A stretch of 64,000 nucleotides of DNA from Arthrobacter sp. V1I7 (GTDB lineage Bacteria > Actinomycetota > Actinomycetes > Actinomycetales > Micrococcaceae): positions 2,542,001 to 2,606,000 of the forward strand of contig NZ_JAUSYS010000001.1 in the NCBI RefSeq assembly GCF_030817015.1. The letters are read 5' to 3'. Positions 34,745 to 44,837 of this stretch are shown in pieces (positions within the stretch are counted from its first letter, which is position 1; the number at the start of each line of letters is the position of its first letter). The translations under genes were made by a program, and so were the position numbers. The notes under the pieces were generated by a model. The model saw nothing but the letters and a program-made list of their open reading frames with translations. It was not told the origin of the DNA and searched no databases.

Positions 34745-37138
34745 GTGAAGATCGCAATCGTCGGAGGCGGCCCCGGAGGCCTGTACTTCGCAGCACTGAT
34801 GAAACAGCTGGACCGCTCCCACGACATCACTCTCTGGGAGCGCAACGCTGCCTCGGACACCTTTGGATTCGGCGTCGTCTTTTCCGACGAAACCCTCGGC
34901 GGCATCGGCAATGCAGACCCGGTGGTTGCCGAGTACATGAGCCGAAGGTTTGCCCGGTGGTCCGACATCGACATCCACTTCCGCGATGAAATCCTGACTG
35001 TCGGCGGCCAGGGGTTCGCCGCGATGAGCCGCAAGGAGCTGCTGGAACTGCTGCAGCGCCGGTGCGCCGAACTGGGCGTGGACGTCCGCTTCAGCACGCC
35101 TGCACCGCCCATCGCCGACCTCGAGGCTGGCTATGACCTGGTGCTCGCCTCAGACGGCATCAACTCGCAGATCCGGGCAACCTATGCGGAGTCGTTCGGC
35201 CCCAGCCTGGACCCCCGGCCCAACAAATTCATGTGGCTCGGCACCGACCAGGTGTTCGAAGCGTTCAAGTTCTTCGTCAAGGACACCGAATACGGCACCA
35301 TGCAGATCCACGGCTATCCCTACTCCGACGAAGGCTCAACCTTCATCGTGGAAATGTCGCCTGACGTTTGGGAGGCCGCCGGCTTCGACGAGACCGCGGC
35401 GGACGTGTTCGCCCCCGGGGTGTCGGACGAGAAGGCCATCAGCAAAATCCGCGCCATTTTCGCTGACGAACTCGCAGGCCACGAAGTACTGGCCAACAAC
35501 TCCAAGTGGCTGAACTTCACAACGGTCAAGAACCGCAGCTGGCGTCACGGGAATATCGTGCTGCTGGGCGATGCCGCGCACACAGCCCACTTCTCCATCG
35601 GATCCGGCACAAAGCTCGCCATGGAAGATTCCCTTGCCTTGGCCGCCTGCCTCCACGAGCACCAGGACCTCGAAGCCGCCCTTGCGGCCTACGAGACCGA
35701 GCGACGTCCCGTCGTCGAATCCACCCAACGTGCCGCCCAGGCGTCGCTGGAGTGGTTCGAACGGATCGGACAGTACAAAGGCCAGGAGCCCACGCAGTTT
35801 GCGTTCAACCTGCTCACCCGCTCGCGCCGGATCACCCAGGAAAACTTGCGCCTGCGCGACCCGGAATTCGCAGAAACGGTGGACCGCAAATTCGCCGAAG
35901 CCCAGGGGTTGCCGGACATCGCCCCGGCGATGTTCCAGCCTCTCCGCATTGGCGGGCTGGAGCTCAAGAACCGTGTGGTTGTCTCCCCCATGGACATGTA
36001 CTCCGCCGTCGACGGCATGCCCGGGGACTTCCACATGGTCCACCTCGGCTCCAAGGCACTCGGCGGCGCCGGCCTGGTGATGACCGAAATGGTCTGCGTG
36101 TCAGCCGAAGGGCGCATCACCCCCGGCTGCTCGGGCATCTACACCGACGAACAGCGCGACAACTGGAAATCCATCGTTGAGTTTGTCCACGTCCGCTCAA
36201 CGGCGAAAATCGGCGTGCAGCTCGGCCACTCCGGCCGTAAAGGCTCCACCCGGCTCATGTGGGAAGGTATCGACCAACCCCTGGAGAGCGGCAACTGGGA
36301 GACCGTCGGTCCGTCGGCACTGCCCTACGGCCCGGGTAACCACGTCCCCCGTGAAATCAGCCAGGCCGAAATGGAGAGCGTCAAGGCTGACTTCGTCGCT
36401 TCCGCGCAACGGGCAGACGAGGCCGGCTTCGACCTGCTTGAGGTCCATGCGGCCCACGGATACCTGCTCTCGTCCTTCCTCTCCCCCATCTCCAACCAGC
36501 GCACCGACGAGTACGGCGGCAGCCTCGAGAACAGGCTGCGCTTTCCCCTCGAAGTCTTCGACGCCGTGCGCGCAGCATGGCCCGCGCACAAGCCGCTGAC
36601 AGTGCGCATCTCGGCAACAGACTGGATCGAGGGCGGAAACTCCTCGGACGACGCAATCGTGATTGCCCAGGCATTCGTCGATCACGGCGCCGCGGCCATC
36701 GATGTCTCCACGGGGCAGGTGGCCAAAGAGGAAAAGCCCGCCTTCGGCAGGAGCTATCAGACCCCGTTCGCCGACCGGATCCGGCAGGAGGTGGCCGCCC
36801 CCGCCGGAGTTGCCGTCATTGCCGTCGGAGCCATCTCCACCTACGACGACGTCAACTCAGTCCTGCTCGCAGGCAGGGCCGATCTCGTGGCACTGGGCCG
36901 CACACACCTGTACGACCCGCATTGGACCCTTCACGCCGCGGCAGAGCAGGAATATCAGGGCTCAGGCTCGCAGTGGATCCCCCAGTTCGGGGCGGGCCGC
37001 CGCAAGCCACCGAGCGCCCGGACCGATGCCGTGCGCCCGCGGCTGTCCCTGCTCAGGGAACCAGAGTCCATCGCACCGGACGGCCACCTGCGCTGGACGC
37101 GGGGCATCACCGCTACTGAGCCGGTACTTGCCCAATAG
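34745..37138 (+). CDS. Fused FAD monooxygenase / old-yellow-enzyme reductase (2-aminobenzoyl-CoA monooxygenase-reductase or salicylyl-CoA 5-hydroxylase type)
   Basis: A 797-residue two-domain flavoprotein. Residues 1-390 are a class A flavin monooxygenase: IVGGGPGGLYFAALMKQL, LASDGINSQIR and LGDAAHTAHFSIGSGTKLAMED. Residues from about 395 are an old-yellow-enzyme domain: FQPLRIGGLELKNRVVVSP, GVQLGHSGRKGS, DLLEVHAAHGYLLSSFLSP and RTDEYGGSLENR. This fusion is known from 2-aminobenzoyl-CoA monooxygenase/reductase, which hydroxylates and then dearomatises the ring; salicylyl-CoA 5-hydroxylase is a close relative. The aryl-CoA ligase just upstream supplies the thioester. The GTG start at 34745 has AAGGAG 6 nt upstream. 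RidA in the cluster favours an amino substrate; the cupin and FAH favour ring cleavage. Confidence 0.9.
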   Translation: MKIAIVGGGPGGLYFAALMKQLDRSHDITLWERNAASDTFGFGVVFSDETLGGIGNADPVVAEYMSRRFARWSDIDIHFRDEILTVGGQGFAAMSRKELLELLQRRCAELGVDVRFSTPAPPIADLEAGYDLVLASDGINSQIRATYAESFGPSLDPRPNKFMWLGTDQVFEAFKFFVKDTEYGTMQIHGYPYSDEGSTFIVEMSPDVWEAAGFDETAADVFAPGVSDEKAISKIRAIFADELAGHEVLANNSKWLNFTTVKNRSWRHGNIVLLGDAAHTAHFSIGSGTKLAMEDSLALAACLHEHQDLEAALAAYETERRPVVESTQRAAQASLEWFERIGQYKGQEPTQFAFNLLTRSRRITQENLRLRDPEFAETVDRKFAEAQGLPDIAPAMFQPLRIGGLELKNRVVVSPMDMYSAVDGMPGDFHMVHLGSKALGGAGLVMTEMVCVSAEGRITPGCSGIYTDEQRDNWKSIVEFVHVRSTAKIGVQLGHSGRKGSTRLMWEGIDQPLESGNWETVGPSALPYGPGNHVPREISQAEMESVKADFVASAQRADEAGFDLLEVHAAHGYLLSSFLSPISNQRTDEYGGSLENRLRFPLEVFDAVRAAWPAHKPLTVRISATDWIEGGNSSDDAIVIAQAFVDHGAAAIDVSTGQVAKEEKPAFGRSYQTPFADRIRQEVAAPAGVAVIAVGAISTYDDVNSVLLAGRADLVALGRTHLYDPHWTLHAAAEQEYQGSGSQWIPQFGAGRRKPPSARTDAVRPRLSLLREPESIAPDGHLRWTRGITATEPVLAQ

Positions 37139-37234
37139 AGCGCCGAGCCAGCTGCTGCGCGGCGAGCCCTTGTTTCAGCATGATTACCGCTGCGGAAACT
37201 CTGCAATTCGTCGTCGCGAGGCCTATTGCATTTC

Positions 37235-37250
37235 TGTGACGCCCGTTATG
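37235..37250 (+). promoter_or_regulatory. Putative PaaX operator, site 3
   Basis: TGTGACGCCCGTTATG shares the TGTGACGNYCGT core with sites at 29640 and 30693. It lies about 100 bp upstream of the aromatic-acid transporter gene. Confidence 0.55.
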
Positions 37251-37352
37251 TTCAATACATAGCGGACGTCACCTCCAAGGGTTTGCAAGGTTTCAGACCT
37301 ACGTCCACTCCCCGGCGCTTCAGTCACCATTCACAACCACCGAAGGACTTTC

Positions 37353-38723
37353 ATGGCTGCGTTGAACCACACCCAATGGCCCGTTCCACCGAAAACCACC
37401 AACCGCGTTTTGCTCGCCTGCTGGCTAGCCATCCTTGCGGAGGGCTACGACGTCGGCGTCCTGGGCGCCATCATTCCTGCCCTCGCCGAGTACAAGGAAT
37501 GGGACCTCAGCCCGCTCGAGCTCGGCGGACTGGGTTCCTACGCCCTGGTTGGGATGCTGATCGGTGCCATGACAATCGGCACCCTCTCAGACCGCGTCGG
37601 CCGTAAAAACATGCTGCTGCTGTCCGTGCTGATCTTCACCTCCACACAGCTGGGCGCGGCTTTGGCGACCACCCCGGAAATCTTCGGCTTGTTCCGCTTC
37701 GTGGGCGGCCTGGGCATGGGTGGCATCATTCCTGTTGCCGCCGCACTCACCATCGAATATTCAGCCCCCAAACGCCGGTCCTTCAACTACGGCATCATGT
37801 ACTCCGGCTACTCGTTCGGAATTCTCGCTGCCGCACTGGTCGCCCTCGCACTGCTGCCGACGCTCGGCTGGCGCTGGGTAATCGGCGTGGGGTTCATTCC
37901 CATCCTGCTCATCCCGGTCCTGGCCTGGATACTTCCGGAGTCCCTTGAGTTCCTGATGAGCAAGGGCCGCCGCGCTGAGGCGCAGCGCCTTGCGGGCAAG
38001 CTGGGCGTCACACCGTTCGTCGACAACGACTGGGCACCGGTACCGGTTGCCGGCGCAGCTCTAAAGCCCGTGGGTTGGAAGCAGTCCCTGATGGCTCTCT
38101 TTTCCCGCGACTACATCCGGCCCACCGTCTTCTTCTGGGTTTCCCTGTTTTGCGGCATGGTCCTCGTCTACGGTCTCAACACATGGCTGCCGACCATCAT
38201 GCGGAAGGCCGGCTACGACCTTGGCTCATCCCTGACGTTCCTTGCAGTCTTCAGCCTCGCCTCGGCCATCGGTGGCATGGTCCTGGGCAAAGCCGCCGAT
38301 GTCTACGGCAAGAAGCTCATCCTCGTCCTCTTCTACGCCATTGGCGGCGTGGGCATCCTGCTGCTGATGTTCCCGAACAACATCTTCATCAACTACGTTT
38401 TCGTCGCACTCGCTGGCGTGGGCTCGATCTCGACGTCCCTCGTCCTCACAGGCTGGGTAGCCGATTACTATCCCTCCTACGCCCGGGCAACGGCCACCGG
38501 CTGGGCCCTGTCCTTCGCGCGCATCGGAGCGATTTCCGGACCCCTGATCGGCGGCTGGATCGGATCAGCACAACTTCCGTTCCAGTGGAACTTCATCGTC
38601 TTCGCATTCGTGGCGCTCCTGGCCGCCGGCGCCGTCGCGATAATCCCTCGAACACCCGGTTCAACGCCCGGCATCATCACACACGCGGCAGACGAGCTCG
38701 AACCCACCAGCGCAAAACAATGA
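37353..38723 (+). CDS. AAHS-family aromatic acid:H+ symporter (MFS)
   Basis: A 456-residue, twelve-helix MFS permease. WLAILAEGYDVGVLGAIIPAL in helix 1 carries the Asp used by AAHS carriers for aromatic acid uptake. GTLSDRVGRKNMLL is the loop 2-3 motif, and RFVGGLGMGGIIPVAAALTIEYSAPKRRSF follows in helix 4-5. PcaK, BenK and VanK belong to the same family. It most likely imports the aromatic acid that the nearby ligase activates. It starts a separate transcript with its own putative PaaX site and ends at a strong hairpin. Confidence 0.93.
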   Translation: MAALNHTQWPVPPKTTNRVLLACWLAILAEGYDVGVLGAIIPALAEYKEWDLSPLELGGLGSYALVGMLIGAMTIGTLSDRVGRKNMLLLSVLIFTSTQLGAALATTPEIFGLFRFVGGLGMGGIIPVAAALTIEYSAPKRRSFNYGIMYSGYSFGILAAALVALALLPTLGWRWVIGVGFIPILLIPVLAWILPESLEFLMSKGRRAEAQRLAGKLGVTPFVDNDWAPVPVAGAALKPVGWKQSLMALFSRDYIRPTVFFWVSLFCGMVLVYGLNTWLPTIMRKAGYDLGSSLTFLAVFSLASAIGGMVLGKAADVYGKKLILVLFYAIGGVGILLLMFPNNIFINYVFVALAGVGSISTSLVLTGWVADYYPSYARATATGWALSFARIGAISGPLIGGWIGSAQLPFQWNFIVFAFVALLAAGAVAIIPRTPGSTPGIITHAADELEPTSAKQ

Positions 38724-38751
38724 CGGACGCAGCCTGAAAAGCTGCCTGCAA

Positions 38752-38795
38752 CAGGATCGGACGGTGCGCCCAGGCGCTCCGTCCGATCCTGCTTT
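38752..38795 (+). terminator. Intrinsic terminator after the AAHS transporter
   Basis: CAGGATCGGACGG (38752-38764) pairs perfectly over 13 bp with CCGTCCGATCCTG (38779-38791), with a secondary stem in the loop. CTTTAA follows. It marks the right end of the aromatic cluster. Confidence 0.8.
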
Positions 38796-38994
38796 AACTG
38801 CCCAGTTCTGACGACCCGGCGCGGCCAATACAGCCTCTTCGGCCAACGGCCGGAGCCGACGATATTGCATCAGATGCAATAATCATAAGCTAGCCTTACA
38901 TAAGGTCCGTTATCGGCACTTAAAATTCCGGGGGTGGTTGCATCTGAAGCGACTTGTCCGTTCTCATTCCAAATGTCAGTTTTCGCATCCAACG

Positions 38995-39235
38995 TGTCAG
39001 TTGACGGATTCGGGGTGATGAAGAACCTGGCCCAGAGCCACGGAATAAGCATTAAAGCTGCGTCACTGCAGTTCTCACTGGCGCACCCCGCAATCGCCGC
39101 GGTCATCCCCGGCGCGACCAAACCGAGCCGCATTGCCGAAGACGTTGCCGCGCTGGGTGAACAAGTTCCTGCGGGCCTTCTGGTCAGCTCTTCGTGAAGA
39201 ACAGCTGATCTCGCCCTCGGCCACCGTGCCGGCCG
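38995..39235 (+). pseudogene. C-terminal remnant of an aldo/keto reductase
   Basis: One frame reads VMKNLAQSHGISIKAASLQF, then LAHPAIAAVIPGATKPSR, the end of an aldo/keto reductase of aldose-dehydrogenase type. Near 39170 the sense passes to another frame, FWSALREEQLISPSA, which is the usual C-terminus (a Trp followed by L-R-x-E-x-L). Everything before the last 80 residues is gone. It is plain decay debris. Confidence 0.75.
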
Positions 39236-40662
<1,427 letters not shown>

Positions 40663-40834
40663 GTGACCCGCTGTTAGCATCCCACGGCCACCGCCGCGCG
40701 CGATGCCAACCCATGAGGCTGTTCGAGACGTGGCGTGCCGTCCGCACTCGTGGGCGAAGCGTGGGTTCCAGGAGCGCTCTGGAGGAGGTTCCCGGAGCCA
40801 GCGTTACCTCCTGACGTGATTTCCGGGCCTTGGG

Positions 40835-40880
40835 GAGGGTTGTGAATTCGTTTGGATACTCGACGAATTCACAACCTCCC
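40835..40880. terminator. Long inverted repeat downstream of the hydrolase
   Basis: The arms are GGAGG(G)TTGTGAATTCGT (40835-40852, one extra G) and ACGAATTCACAACCTCC (40864-40880), separated by 11 nt. The stem is 17 bp and AT-rich in the middle. It lies 170 bp past the hydrolase stop and 140 bp past the end of the DUF1622 gene, which runs toward it. It could end both transcripts or be a protein-binding site. Confidence 0.55.
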
Positions 40881-41020
40881 ACTACGCCGGGCAATGACCC
40901 CTTAGTGCTATTTTCCGTCTCGTGGCCATCTCCGTTGGATGTCCGCTCCGCGGCGCGTTGGTGCGCCGCGGGGCGGTTCCGGTGACGACTACGTGGTCTT
41001 TTGCCGCGTCATTCGCCGCG

Positions 41021-41488
41021 TCATTCGCCGGCCGGTGCCTGAGATTTGCCCGGAGAAGTCTTGAAGCCGTCGTGATACAACGCTGCCGATTCTGGCTTCT
41101 GGCGTCTGCTTGGCGCCCCGTCTTCTGACAGGTCCTCTTTCTGCCAAGGCCATTTTCCGGTGATTTCGAGTTCGAGCGAGAAACTCAGAAAGGTACGGAT
41201 GAGGACAATGATGGCCAGCACGCCGACGCCTTCAAATGTTGGGGCAACCGCGACGGTCCGGATGATGTCGGCCGCCACGAGTAGTTCCAGCCCCAACAGA
41301 ATGGAACGTCCCAGCAATTGACGGTAGGAGCGGTAGACGGATTTGGTGTCAGTCCCGGGCTTGGGACGCCTCGGGTGGTAACCGCGCATGGCCATCGGAA
41401 TTGAGATGACCGCGCCCACAACCATTACGGCCACGCCAGCGAAATCCATGAACCGGCCCACTGCCTCGATGATCTGCTGGAATTCCAT
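41021..41488 (-). CDS. DUF1622-family membrane protein
   Basis: A 155-residue protein with three hydrophobic helices: FAGVAVMVVGAVISIPMAM, the helix containing SILLGLELLVAADIIRTVAV, and GVLAIIVLIRTFLSFSLELEI. The LGLELLVAADIIRT motif is the mark of DUF1622, a family of unknown function. The C-terminal 35 residues are polar. A decayed second copy lies at 57941-58304. Monocistronic. Confidence 0.85.
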   Translation of the reverse strand: MEFQQIIEAVGRFMDFAGVAVMVVGAVISIPMAMRGYHPRRPKPGTDTKSVYRSYRQLLGRSILLGLELLVAADIIRTVAVAPTFEGVGVLAIIVLIRTFLSFSLELEITGKWPWQKEDLSEDGAPSRRQKPESAALYHDGFKTSPGKSQAPAGE

Positions 41489-41721
41489 TCTGCCTTTCCT
41501 GTTCTGATGTCGTGCCCGGATCGGATACTGGCCACTAATAACCCATCGATGTTCACTTTTGAATTGTGCTGCATCGGACTACGGTCATTTCTGCGGCCGC
41601 GCCTTGTGCAGGTCTGGGCCGGGCCACCATCATGCTTAGGGCCCTGATGAGTTTGACCTCCGCAGCGAGGTATCTGGCTGCTTTGCCGGTCTCGAAGAGC
41701 ACCACGCTGGACGAGGTGTCC

Positions 41722-42072
41722 TTACGGCGTGTAGATGCGGTCGACGGCGGCCAGATGCTCCGGCCGGATCGGTGCGGCGTACCTCTGGTAGTCGGGATGC
41801 CGGCGTATGTAGCTCTTGATGTAGGGGCAGACGGGGATGATGGTCAGCCCGGCGGCGATGGTGTCGTCCAGGGCGTGCTTGGCCAGGACGGCGGCGAGGC
41901 CCTTCCCGGCGTGGGCGTCGCTGACTTCGGTGTGGTAGAAAATCCGTTCCTGGTCGGCCGGGCTGCTGGCGGGCACATATTCGGTCTTGCCGATAGCGGT
42001 TTGCCCGTCGAGGAGCTCATAGCAGTGGCTGTCGGGGACATGCCGGACGGTGATGGTTTTCTCCGGTTCCAT
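41722..42072 (-). CDS. GNAT-family N-acetyltransferase (YjdJ-like, short)
   Basis: A 116-residue protein of the short GNAT type. IFYHTEVSDAHAGKGLAAVLAKHALDD is the acetyl-CoA-binding strand, loop and helix (the G-K-G-L-A pyrophosphate loop), and IIPVCPYIKSYIRRHPDY is the conserved end. AGGAG upstream supports the start at 42072. The acceptor is unknown. It appears to be transcribed alone. Confidence 0.85.
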   Translation of the reverse strand: MEPEKTITVRHVPDSHCYELLDGQTAIGKTEYVPASSPADQERIFYHTEVSDAHAGKGLAAVLAKHALDDTIAAGLTIIPVCPYIKSYIRRHPDYQRYAAPIRPEHLAAVDRIYTP

Positions 42073-42416
42073 TGGGTCTCCTTGTGATCGTTCCGGCCGG
42101 TGACCGGATGTTAGCCTCGCTTGCTGACGGTCACGGCTCGTTCGTGGAGCTGTCGGCCGGTGTCTTCGTTTCTGAGCCGCCCTGGCACTGGTGTTGCCTC
42201 CGCCTCGGGAACGTTGTAGCGGGCGGAACAACTCGATCTGGGCGACGGTGTCCCGCCCTTGCTGGGGGCGTTCATCGATCCGTGCGGTGAGGACCTGCCG
42301 CCGCACGGCCAGCTCTTCCCGCCAGGTCTCGGGCAGTATGTGCTGGTTGCTGCCCGTGGCAGCGAATTTGGCGAGAGGAGCAGGTTCCATTATCCGTCCG
42401 GCGATTCCTCAGCAGG
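42073..42416. other. Intergenic region with an open but unrecognised minus-strand frame
   Basis: The frame upstream of the GNAT gene stays open back to 42390 and contains TWREELAVRRQVLTARIDERPQQGRD, but it reads Arg-rich and without a start signal, so it is probably not coding. No other object is seen. Confidence 0.35.
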
Positions 42417-42881
42417 CTAGCGAGGCAGTGAGGTGCGCAGCTTTTCCGTGAGCCTGAGCAGCTCGCGCTGTTCCGCGGCCGTCAGCGCCGGAGCGACCAG
42501 CTGGGCGATTTCCCGGACGTGTTCGCGGCCGATCTGCTTTTGCAGCTGTGCCCCTTCATCCGTGAGTTTCACCAGGACACCGCGGCGGTCGTCGGGTGCC
42601 GGCATCCGTTCCACCAGGCCACGCTTTTCCAGCCGTTCAACCAGCCTGCTGAGGCTCGACTGGCTCAGCAGCACGTTGTCGTTGAGCTCGTTCAGCCGCG
42701 CCCACCCTGAGGGGCAGCGGGACAGCGTGAACAGGACGTCGTACTCATTGAGGGCCAGGTCCCGGAACGCCGGCCCCCACTGTAGCCGGCGCATTACGGC
42801 AACCTGTGCACGGAACAGTGACTCCCAAGTCTCGGCAGCCAGCCGCACCGGTGAAGCGGCGGGGGCCGTTCCGGCGGACAT
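42417..42881 (-). CDS. MarR-family transcriptional regulator
   Basis: A 154-residue MarR protein. The winged HTH reads LNELNDNVLLSQSSLSRLVERLEKRGLVERMPAPDDRRGVLVKLTDEG, with the DDRR wing. It overlaps the stop of the LLM flavoprotein gene by one base and is cotranscribed downstream of it. MarR proteins often answer to phenolics or quinones. It is one candidate for binding the ATGCGTTTGCAT palindrome in front of the operon. Confidence 0.9.
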   Translation of the reverse strand: MSAGTAPAASPVRLAAETWESLFRAQVAVMRRLQWGPAFRDLALNEYDVLFTLSRCPSGWARLNELNDNVLLSQSSLSRLVERLEKRGLVERMPAPDDRRGVLVKLTDEGAQLQKQIGREHVREIAQLVAPALTAAEQRELLRLTEKLRTSLPR

Positions 42882-44038
42882 CACGCCTCCCGTGCGGCGG
42901 GGGCGGCAGGAGCGGCGGATGCGTCAGGCTTGCCGGCTGCAGTCTCAGCCGCCGCGTTCTCCGCGGCGGTCCTAGCAGCTACGCGCCCGGCGTGGGTGGG
43001 CGGGTCCGGAACATGGGCCGGCTTGAGGGCGGCGTACTCCTTGCGCAGCACCGGAAGCACCTCTTCGCCGAACAGGTCAAGCTGTTCCAGGACGGTTTTG
43101 AGCGGCAGTCCGGCGTGGTCGATCAGGAACAGCTGGCGCTGGTAGTCGCCGAAGTACTCACGGAAGGTGAGCGTCTTCTCGATGACCTCCTGCGGGCTGC
43201 CCACAGTCAGCGGGGTCTGCGACCTGAAGTCCTCCAGGGAGGGGCCGTGACCGTAGACCGGGGCGTTGTCGAAGTACGGCCGGAATTCCTTGACGGCGTC
43301 CTGCGAGTTCTTCCGCATGAAGAACTGGCCGCCGAGGCCCACGATCGCCTGGTCTGCCGTGCCGTGGCCGTAGTGCTCGTAGCGTTCGCGGTAGAGGCTG
43401 ATCAGCTGCTGGTAGTGCTCCTTGGGCCAGAAGATGTTGTTCGCGAAGAAGCCGTCACCGTAGTACGCCGCCACCTCCGCGATCTGCGGCGTGCGGATCG
43501 AGCCGTGCCACACGAAGGGGGCTACGCCGTCGAGCGGGCGCGGCGTCGAGGTGAAGTTCTGCAGCGGCGTCCGGAACTTGCCGGACCAGTTGACGGTGTC
43601 CTCGTCCCAGAGCCGGCGCAGCAGGTTGTAGTTCTCGATCGCGAGCTCGATTCCGTCCTCCATGTTCTTGCCGAACCAGGGGTAGACCGGCGCGGTGTTG
43701 CCCCGTCCGAGCACCAGGTCCACCCGCCCGTCGGCGAGGTGCTGGAGCATCGCGAAGTCCTCGGCGATTTTCACGGGATCGTTCGTGGTGATCAGCGTGG
43801 TGGCCGTGGAGAGCGTGATGCGTTCCGTCTGGGCGGCGATGTACGCAAGCGTGGTGGTGGGAGAGGAGGAGAAGAAGGGCCGGTTGTGGTGCTCGCCGAT
43901 GGCGTAGACGTCCATGCCGATTTCTTCGACCTTCCTGGCGATGGCCACCGAGGCCTTGATCCGCTCATTCTCGGTGGGAATCCGGCCCGTGGTGGGGTTC
44001 TGGGTGATGTCGCTGACGCTGAATACGCCGATCTGCAT
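42881..44038 (-). CDS. LLM-class flavin-dependent oxidoreductase
   Basis: A 385-residue luciferase-like monooxygenase with a TIM barrel. Seen are MQIGVFSVSDITQNPTTGR at the start, EEIGMDVYAIGEHHNRPF (the E-H-H motif of this subgroup), AEDFAMLQHLADGRVDLVLGRGN and PFVWHGSIRTPQIAEVAA. These enzymes use reduced FMN supplied by a separate reductase; substrates range from alkanes to aromatics. The last 35 residues are an Ala-rich tail. The operon continues into the MarR gene. A 12-bp palindrome lies about 60 bp upstream of the start. Confidence 0.88.
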   Translation of the reverse strand: MQIGVFSVSDITQNPTTGRIPTENERIKASVAIARKVEEIGMDVYAIGEHHNRPFFSSSPTTTLAYIAAQTERITLSTATTLITTNDPVKIAEDFAMLQHLADGRVDLVLGRGNTAPVYPWFGKNMEDGIELAIENYNLLRRLWDEDTVNWSGKFRTPLQNFTSTPRPLDGVAPFVWHGSIRTPQIAEVAAYYGDGFFANNIFWPKEHYQQLISLYRERYEHYGHGTADQAIVGLGGQFFMRKNSQDAVKEFRPYFDNAPVYGHGPSLEDFRSQTPLTVGSPQEVIEKTLTFREYFGDYQRQLFLIDHAGLPLKTVLEQLDLFGEEVLPVLRKEYAALKPAHVPDPPTHAGRVAARTAAENAAAETAAGKPDASAAPAAPAAREA

Positions 44039-44096
44039 GATGTGCCTTCCGTTGTCCGAGCTGTTTCCGGGCTTGCTTTAACTGTACCCGATTTAC

Positions 44097-44108
44097 ATGC
44101 GTTTGCAT
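44097..44108. promoter_or_regulatory. ATGCGTTTGCAT operator candidate, site 1
   Basis: ATGCGTTTGCAT lies 58 bp upstream of the LLM gene. The identical 12-mer occurs at 63468-63479 in front of the VOC gene, and ATGCGTATGCAT at 53586-53597 in front of yceI. The arms ATGC/GCAT are symmetric. Confidence 0.65.
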
Positions 44109-44495
44109 CTATCAGTGGATGTAACGTTCAGCGCGGCAGGTTATTCCCGGTTGGGCGAGGGGCGGCGTCGACGTGCGACGGTGCGGGCCGCTCGGGGCGC
44201 CGTGCGCGGCGCGCGATCCGGGTCAGGGGCCACTTTTCCCACGGAGCATACGGCCCTGAAGTGCCTCTACCTGGCCACTTGAGCACTGGCCCCCGCGAAC
44301 GAAGGCAGGGCACCATATTCCTCACCGCGAAGCCAGCCCTGATCTCCTTCGCCTTCACCTTCCAGGGAAGAGTCAACTAACGCAAAATCAAGGATTGACC
44401 GATATGCGGAATTCGCGATCTCGGTTCGGAATCTCCTTCACATTCCTGGAGCTCGCCTCACCGCATCAACGATCCACCTTTTCCCAGCCATCTAG
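44109..44495. other. Region without a supported gene
   Basis: Only frames antisense to other genes or of Arg-rich composition are present. Nothing else is recognised between the LLM promoter and the end of the small protein gene at 44496. Confidence 0.35.
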
Positions 44496-44786
44496 CTAGC
44501 CGTTCATCGGGCCTTCGGCATGCAGCTTGCCGGCTCCTGGACCTTCAACATGCAATGTGGCGCGGATCACCAGGCTGTCCGGTGCGGTGTCCAGCTCAAT
44601 CAGGGTTTCGTGGGCGTTCAGGATGGTGAAGACCTCGGAACCGGCCTCGACCGTCAGTCCCTTGGCTTCCGCCGTCTGCCGTGCATTGTCCAAGGCCTCG
44701 CGCTGAAGCTTCTCAACATACTTGCTGTCATCTTCTCGGGCGGCATCGCCGAATGCCCAGCCGAACAAAGTCCCTGTGTTGTCCAT
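44496..44786 (-). CDS. Small protein of unknown function
   Basis: A 96-residue protein with natural composition (REDDSKYVEKLQREALDNARQTAEAKG looks like a charged helix; LVIRATLHVEG a beta strand). No family is recognised. The frame stays open upstream to 44984, but an inverted repeat GTAAGT-GT-ACTTAC at 44824-44837 falls inside that extension and looks like an operator, which favours the ATG at 44786. A GTG at 44879 is an alternative. Confidence 0.5.
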   Translation of the reverse strand: MDNTGTLFGWAFGDAAREDDSKYVEKLQREALDNARQTAEAKGLTVEAGSEVFTILNAHETLIELDTAPDSLVIRATLHVEGPGAGKLHAEGPMNG

Positions 44787-44823
44787 GACAGCGATATTAC
44801 GCGCAACGGCTCCGGAAGCATTA

Positions 44824-44837
44824 GTAAGTGTACTTAC
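44824..44837. promoter_or_regulatory. Inverted repeat upstream of the small protein gene
   Basis: GTAAGT (44824-44829) and ACTTAC (44832-44837) are symmetric around GT. The site lies about 40 bp upstream of the ATG at 44786. HxlR- and MarR-type regulators use sites of this kind; the binder is unknown. Confidence 0.45.

Noticed and set aside
42806..44380. Long plus-strand open frame of 524 codons opposite the LLM gene
   Set aside because: It is the antisense of a well-recognised LLM flavoprotein. The translation is rich in Val, Arg, Gly and Asp as expected for high-GC shadow frames and has no domain.
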